This document shows positions 60,900-64,000 of a DNA stretch of 64,000 bases, piece after piece. Source of the DNA: Archaeoglobaceae archaeon (lineage in GTDB: Archaea > Halobacteriota > Archaeoglobi > Archaeoglobales > Archaeoglobaceae); contig JAVYOO010000001.1 in the NCBI GenBank assembly GCA_038734275.1, forward strand, positions 186,001 through 250,000, read 5' to 3'. Each line of letters begins with the position of its first letter. Within the stretch, counting starts at the first letter, position 1. Position numbers and translations under genes: made by a program. A model generated the notes under the pieces. It worked only from the letters and a program-made list of their open reading frames with translations. It was not told where the DNA came from and searched no databases.

Positions 60900-61718
60900 T
60901 TATACCTTAAAACGCCACTCTCTGCTTATTTCTGGAAATTCTGCAAATGCATTTCTGCTGAACAACATGATTTCTTCAAAGCTGTAATTTTTCAGAGTTC
61001 TATTGAGATTTAGCAAAAAGCATCCAGGAAGTCGGAGCTCAGCGATCTCAGAAAGTTCTATGCTAATCTTTAGAAATTCTCCAATGCTTTCTGCTCTCTC
61101 GAGATCTATTTTTTCGATTAGCTCCTTATTCTCTTTATAAATCGAAACGGGCTGTAGAAATAGCTCATCCGCAACGCTTGCAATTTCTGCAATCTTTTGC
61201 AGTTCCCTATCGTTTATTCCGGGCATGAAAACTGTTCTGATGGTAGTATGGGTTATTCCAGAACTCATTTTTACGTTTTCAACAACTCTCTCAAAAAAGT
61301 CCCGTTTCGTTATCTCGCAGTAGCCTTCTCTGCTTCCAGCGTCGAGGCTGATCATCGCGATGTCGAACTCTTCGCAGATCTTTGGAGTTAGAAGAACTCC
61401 GTTAGTCTGGAGATCAAGTCTTATTTCTCCAAACATCTCCCGTAGGGTCTTTACGATTCTAAGAACTTCTCTCTCTCCAGCAAGTAGTGGCTCACCAAAC
61501 TGCGAAATTGTTATGGCTTTCGGCTTCAAATCTCCGTAGTATCCGGGTTTTGGCAAACCTTTTGCCTTTGCAATTCTTGAATAGCAGAAAATGCAGTCCA
61601 GATTGCATTCATTTGTGATCTCATAGCTGGGATGGTGCCTTGGATTTTCAATCTCACTTATGCCTTCGCAATGCTCACAATGAAGTGGATATTTTAATTT
61701 TTTTATAAAATCTTTCAT
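60900..61718 (-). CDS. Radical SAM protein of unknown substrate
   Basis: A 272-residue radical SAM enzyme. CNLDCIFC near residue 38 is the CxxxCxxC motif, with [19 protein letters not shown] and [11 protein letters not shown] as the following barrel strands. A CEHCEG at residues 14-19 may be an extra metal site. Small stand-alone members like this are common in methanogens and Archaeoglobus. Its ATG overlaps the cofD stop by four bases, so it is co-translated with the F420 gene. Its role there is unknown. Confidence 0.83.
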   Translation of the reverse strand: MKDFIKKLKYPLHCEHCEGISEIENPRHHPSYEITNECNLDCIFCYSRIAKAKGLPKPGYYGDLKPKAITISQFGEPLLAGEREVLRIVKTLREMFGEIRLDLQTNGVLLTPKICEEFDIAMISLDAGSREGYCEITKRDFFERVVENVKMSSGITHTTIRTVFMPGINDRELQKIAEIASVADELFLQPVSIYKENKELIEKIDLERAESIGEFLKISIELSEIAELRLPGCFLLNLNRTLKNYSFEEIMLFSRNAFAEFPEISREWRFKV

Positions 61719-62608
61719 AGCTTATCAAAAAGCTTCAAAACGAAGTCTGATAACCTTATCGCATCTTCTTTGCTTTTCATGATCGTATTTGTTGCAAATA
61801 TCTTCTCGGATACAATTTTACTGTCTGCTTCATCCACAACAAGTGCAGAAAGAAAATCCCTATAAACTTCGAAAACCCCCTTTGGCGAGACTTCAAAACC
61901 TTTAGCCCTCATAAACTTTCCGGCAGGACCGCTTACAGGATTGCTGCCAATGATTGGAGAGATAGCAATTACCTTTTTTCCCGAAAGCCTTTTTCTGAAA
62001 CCCTCTACACTCAAAATCGGCGTTATGCTTGTTATGGGATTACTTGGACCTATAAGCACTTCATCATCTTTTTCAAGCACTTTTAAAACTTCTTCTGGTA
62101 TTCGGGCTTTTTCAATTCCCTTAAAATAAATATCTACAACTTCTGGAACTCCTTTTCTTTTAACCCAGAACTCCTGAAAGTGCATCTCTCCCTCAGGAGT
62201 GACTATTGTCGTTGCAACCTCTTCATTGCACATCGGAAAAATGTCATGGCTAACTCCATAGGCTTTTGCCACAACTTTCGTAGCCTCTACAAGACTTCCG
62301 CCTCTTCTAAGCACCTCACTCCTTAAAATGTGCGTTGCTCTGTCGAGATCTCCAACTGCCATCATTTCATCATATCCGAGTTCCTTCAGTTTTTCATGGG
62401 TTCTAAAGCTATCTCCCCTAATCCCCCACCATTTTTCGTCGTCAATGATTTCCGCGAGAGCGTAAACAACCGAATCGATATCGGGGCATATTTTGTTTCC
62501 AGATATCCAGATGTCTTCTGCAGTATTAACAATTACACAAAAATCTACCAGTTCTTTTAGTCCTCTGAGCAACTTAGGAGTCCCTGTGCCTCCAGAGAGA
62601 ACGATCAT
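61715..62608 (-). CDS. cofD: 2-phospho-L-lactate transferase CofD
   Basis: A 297-residue enzyme that joins the lactyl-phosphate-type precursor to the deazaflavin Fo to make F420-0. [16 protein letters not shown] at the N terminus is the diagnostic nucleotide-binding loop, followed by [21 protein letters not shown] and [14 protein letters not shown]420 is the main hydride carrier in Archaeoglobus and methanogens. It overlaps glyS upstream and the radical SAM gene downstream by four bases each. Confidence 0.96.
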   Translation of the reverse strand: MIVLSGGTGTPKLLRGLKELVDFCVIVNTAEDIWISGNKICPDIDSVVYALAEIIDDEKWWGIRGDSFRTHEKLKELGYDEMMAVGDLDRATHILRSEVLRRGGSLVEATKVVAKAYGVSHDIFPMCNEEVATTIVTPEGEMHFQEFWVKRKGVPEVVDIYFKGIEKARIPEEVLKVLEKDDEVLIGPSNPITSITPILSVEGFRKRLSGKKVIAISPIIGSNPVSGPAGKFMRAKGFEVSPKGVFEVYRDFLSALVVDEADSKIVSEKIFATNTIMKSKEDAIRLSDFVLKLFDKL

Positions 62609-64000
62609 CTGAATATCTCTCCGAATCCCTCTATGTTCTTTTCACTGCGGATTAACTCCTTTAAAACTTTTTCAAGTTCTGAAATCTTAACCCTGATCTG
62701 CTTTGTGGTGTCCCTGTCCCTTATAGTTACAGTTTCGTCTTCAAAGGTCTGATGATCTATTGTAATGCAAAATGGGGTCCCAATTTCATCAAATCGCCTA
62801 TAACGCCTGCCAATGCTCCCCGAGTCGTCATAGTCAGTGTAGAAACCACTCTTACGCAATAAGTCCACAATCTCGAGTGCTTTTGTTATGAAGGGTTCTC
62901 TTGATAAAAGAGGCAAAACAGCAACCTCAATTGGAGCAAGTCTTCTTTTAAGCCTTAGAACTTTTCTCTCTTCCCCTTCAACAATGTCCTTGTCAAAGGA
63001 GTGCTCAAGAACGGCGTAGGTTATTCTGTCAAGCCCAAAAGACGGTTCGATTACATGAGGGATAACTCTCTCTCCTGTAACTTCTTCTTCGACTTCCTGA
63101 ATAGTGTAAAACTCCTTTCCAAGCTTTATCTTCTCACCATCAATCTCAATTTCAATCTCATCGGAGTTTATTTCAATTTTTTCGAGCGCTTCGGCAATCT
63201 TTTTAGCCTTGGATTTAAAAACAGGGCCGAGTGCACTCATCTTTGGAATGGCTTTCTTTTTCTTAACAACGATAGGTTCGGGGTATGGAACAAATATACT
63301 CATCTCTGTTTTACTAAAACTCGCATGTCTTGATAAGTCGTAATTTGTTCTGTCTGCAATTCCGACGACTTCAATCCACCCATAGCTCATCAAGACTTCT
63401 GCATCCCAGCAGTCTGTTGCGTAGTGTGCTTTTTCATCATCTTTATGCTGTCTAAAGCGGAGTTTATCATCCTTTATGCCGATTGCAATCAAAAATCTCC
63501 TTGTTTTGCCAATAAAGTATGCGAGAACTTCGTTAGCTATTATACCTTTATTCACAGCATCTCTCAGAGTTATTTTGTGGGTTTTGTCGAACTTATCAAC
63601 AAGTGTCACTAAATCATTTTCCAGTTCCCTGAATTTGGGATGTCTTTTCTCTGCTGGATGAACAAAAAACTCCAATTCAGCCTGATTGAATTCTCTAAGT
63701 CTTATGACTCCCTGTCTTGGGCTAATTTCATTCCTGAATGCTCTTCCAATTTGAGCAACCCCGAATGGAAGCTTGTCTCGGAAGTAGTTCGAAAGCCTTC
63801 TAAATGCGACAAAGATTCCCTGAGCGGTTTCGGGGCGGAGATATCCAAGCTTACCTTTTCCTGCCCCAATCTTTGTTGAGAACATTAGATTCATCAGAAA
63901 AGGTTCTCCAAAATTTCCACCGCACTCACATTTAAGACCATAAACTTCTATTGCCTCTTTAATGGTCTCTATGGATGTATCAACCTCAAGATTTAGCTTT
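62605..64000 (-). CDS. glyS: Glycyl-tRNA synthetase, archaeal type (5' end outside window)
   Basis: The 465 codons present run off the window edge; the frame is open through 64000. Class II motif 2 region ([20 protein letters not shown]), [14 protein letters not shown], and the C-terminal [14 protein letters not shown] motif 3 with [18 protein letters not shown] anticodon-domain segment identify the alpha2-type GlyRS. The upstream part within the window holds [19 protein letters not shown], also typical. First visible gene of the glyS-cofD-radical SAM operon. Confidence 0.96.
   Translation of the reverse strand, partial: KLNLEVDTSIETIKEAIEVYGLKCECGGNFGEPFLMNLMFSTKIGAGKGKLGYLRPETAQGIFVAFRRLSNYFRDKLPFGVAQIGRAFRNEISPRQGVIRLREFNQAELEFFVHPAEKRHPKFRELENDLVTLVDKFDKTHKITLRDAVNKGIIANEVLAYFIGKTRRFLIAIGIKDDKLRFRQHKDDEKAHYATDCWDAEVLMSYGWIEVVGIADRTNYDLSRHASFSKTEMSIFVPYPEPIVVKKKKAIPKMSALGPVFKSKAKKIAEALEKIEINSDEIEIEIDGEKIKLGKEFYTIQEVEEEVTGERVIPHVIEPSFGLDRITYAVLEHSFDKDIVEGEERKVLRLKRRLAPIEVAVLPLLSREPFITKALEIVDLLRKSGFYTDYDDSGSIGRRYRRFDEIGTPFCITIDHQTFEDETVTIRDRDTTKQIRVKISELEKVLKELIRSEKNIEGFGEIFR

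Overview
The window comes from a euryarchaeon that most resembles the Archaeoglobales (Archaeoglobus-type hyperthermophile). The pointers are TATA-box promoters about 26 bases ahead of often leaderless genes, a group II chaperonin, Alba, archaeal PheS, GltX and GlyS, CofD of coenzyme F420 synthesis, a DsrK/HmeD-type CCG iron-sulfur protein, superoxide reductase, succinate dehydrogenase, and acyl-CoA and 2-hydroxyacyl-CoA enzymes. The exact species cannot be settled from the sequence alone.

Layout. 1-2.4 kb: an Lrp-type regulator faces an oxidative-stress operon (peroxiredoxin, superoxide reductase, rubrerythrin) across palindromic sites, followed by a strong candidate for a structured non-coding RNA. 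2.4-7.8 kb: a sodium symporter with a 35-residue partner peptide, a beta-CASP nuclease, a phosphoesterase, an HD hydrolase and a frameshifted MFS transporter. 7.8-25.9 kb: mostly housekeeping and catabolism, including thermosome, dITPase, a beta-oxidation fusion enzyme, flavoproteins, an ABC exporter, 2-oxoacid:ferredoxin oxidoreductase, adenine deaminase with a phosphoribosyltransferase, amidase, PheS and Alba. 25.9-31.8 kb: a radical-type 2-hydroxyacyl-CoA dehydratase with its activator, then a RecA/KaiC-like ATPase paired with a sensor that looks like a histidine kinase without its catalytic domain. 32-38 kb: tRNA-Asp, GltX, a UPF0200/UPF0201 fusion, a chorismate-lyase-like protein, PPAT, an Old Yellow Enzyme relative and an MTHFR-like protein. 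38-50 kb: a two-gene DsrMK/HmeCD-like redox complex, an MscS-like protein, a tandem-duplicated thymidylate synthase, a secreted cysteine-rich protein, a second ABC exporter, sdhABCD and a DUF1214/DUF1254 pair.

49.9-60.9 kb is a type III CRISPR effector island, closest in composition to type III-D. On the minus strand lie Cas10 (with both HD and GGDD motifs), four Cas7-like RAMP proteins, a Csx10-like Cas5, two small helical proteins, a frameshifted small gene and a HEPN-like protein. On the plus strand, divergent from cas10, lie a CARF-winged-helix protein and a CARF-HEPN Csx1. There are no cas1, cas2 or cas6 genes. In place of an array there is one 37-base CRISPR-like repeat behind an AT-rich leader with its own promoter, pointing at the end of the effector operon.

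The window ends with glyS (cut by the edge), cofD and a radical SAM gene in one overlapping operon.

The observations most worth following are the solitary repeat with leader and possible crRNA-like transcript, the structured RNA at 2.3 kb, the two-domain thymidylate synthase with a single catalytic cysteine, and the ATPase/pseudo-kinase pair.
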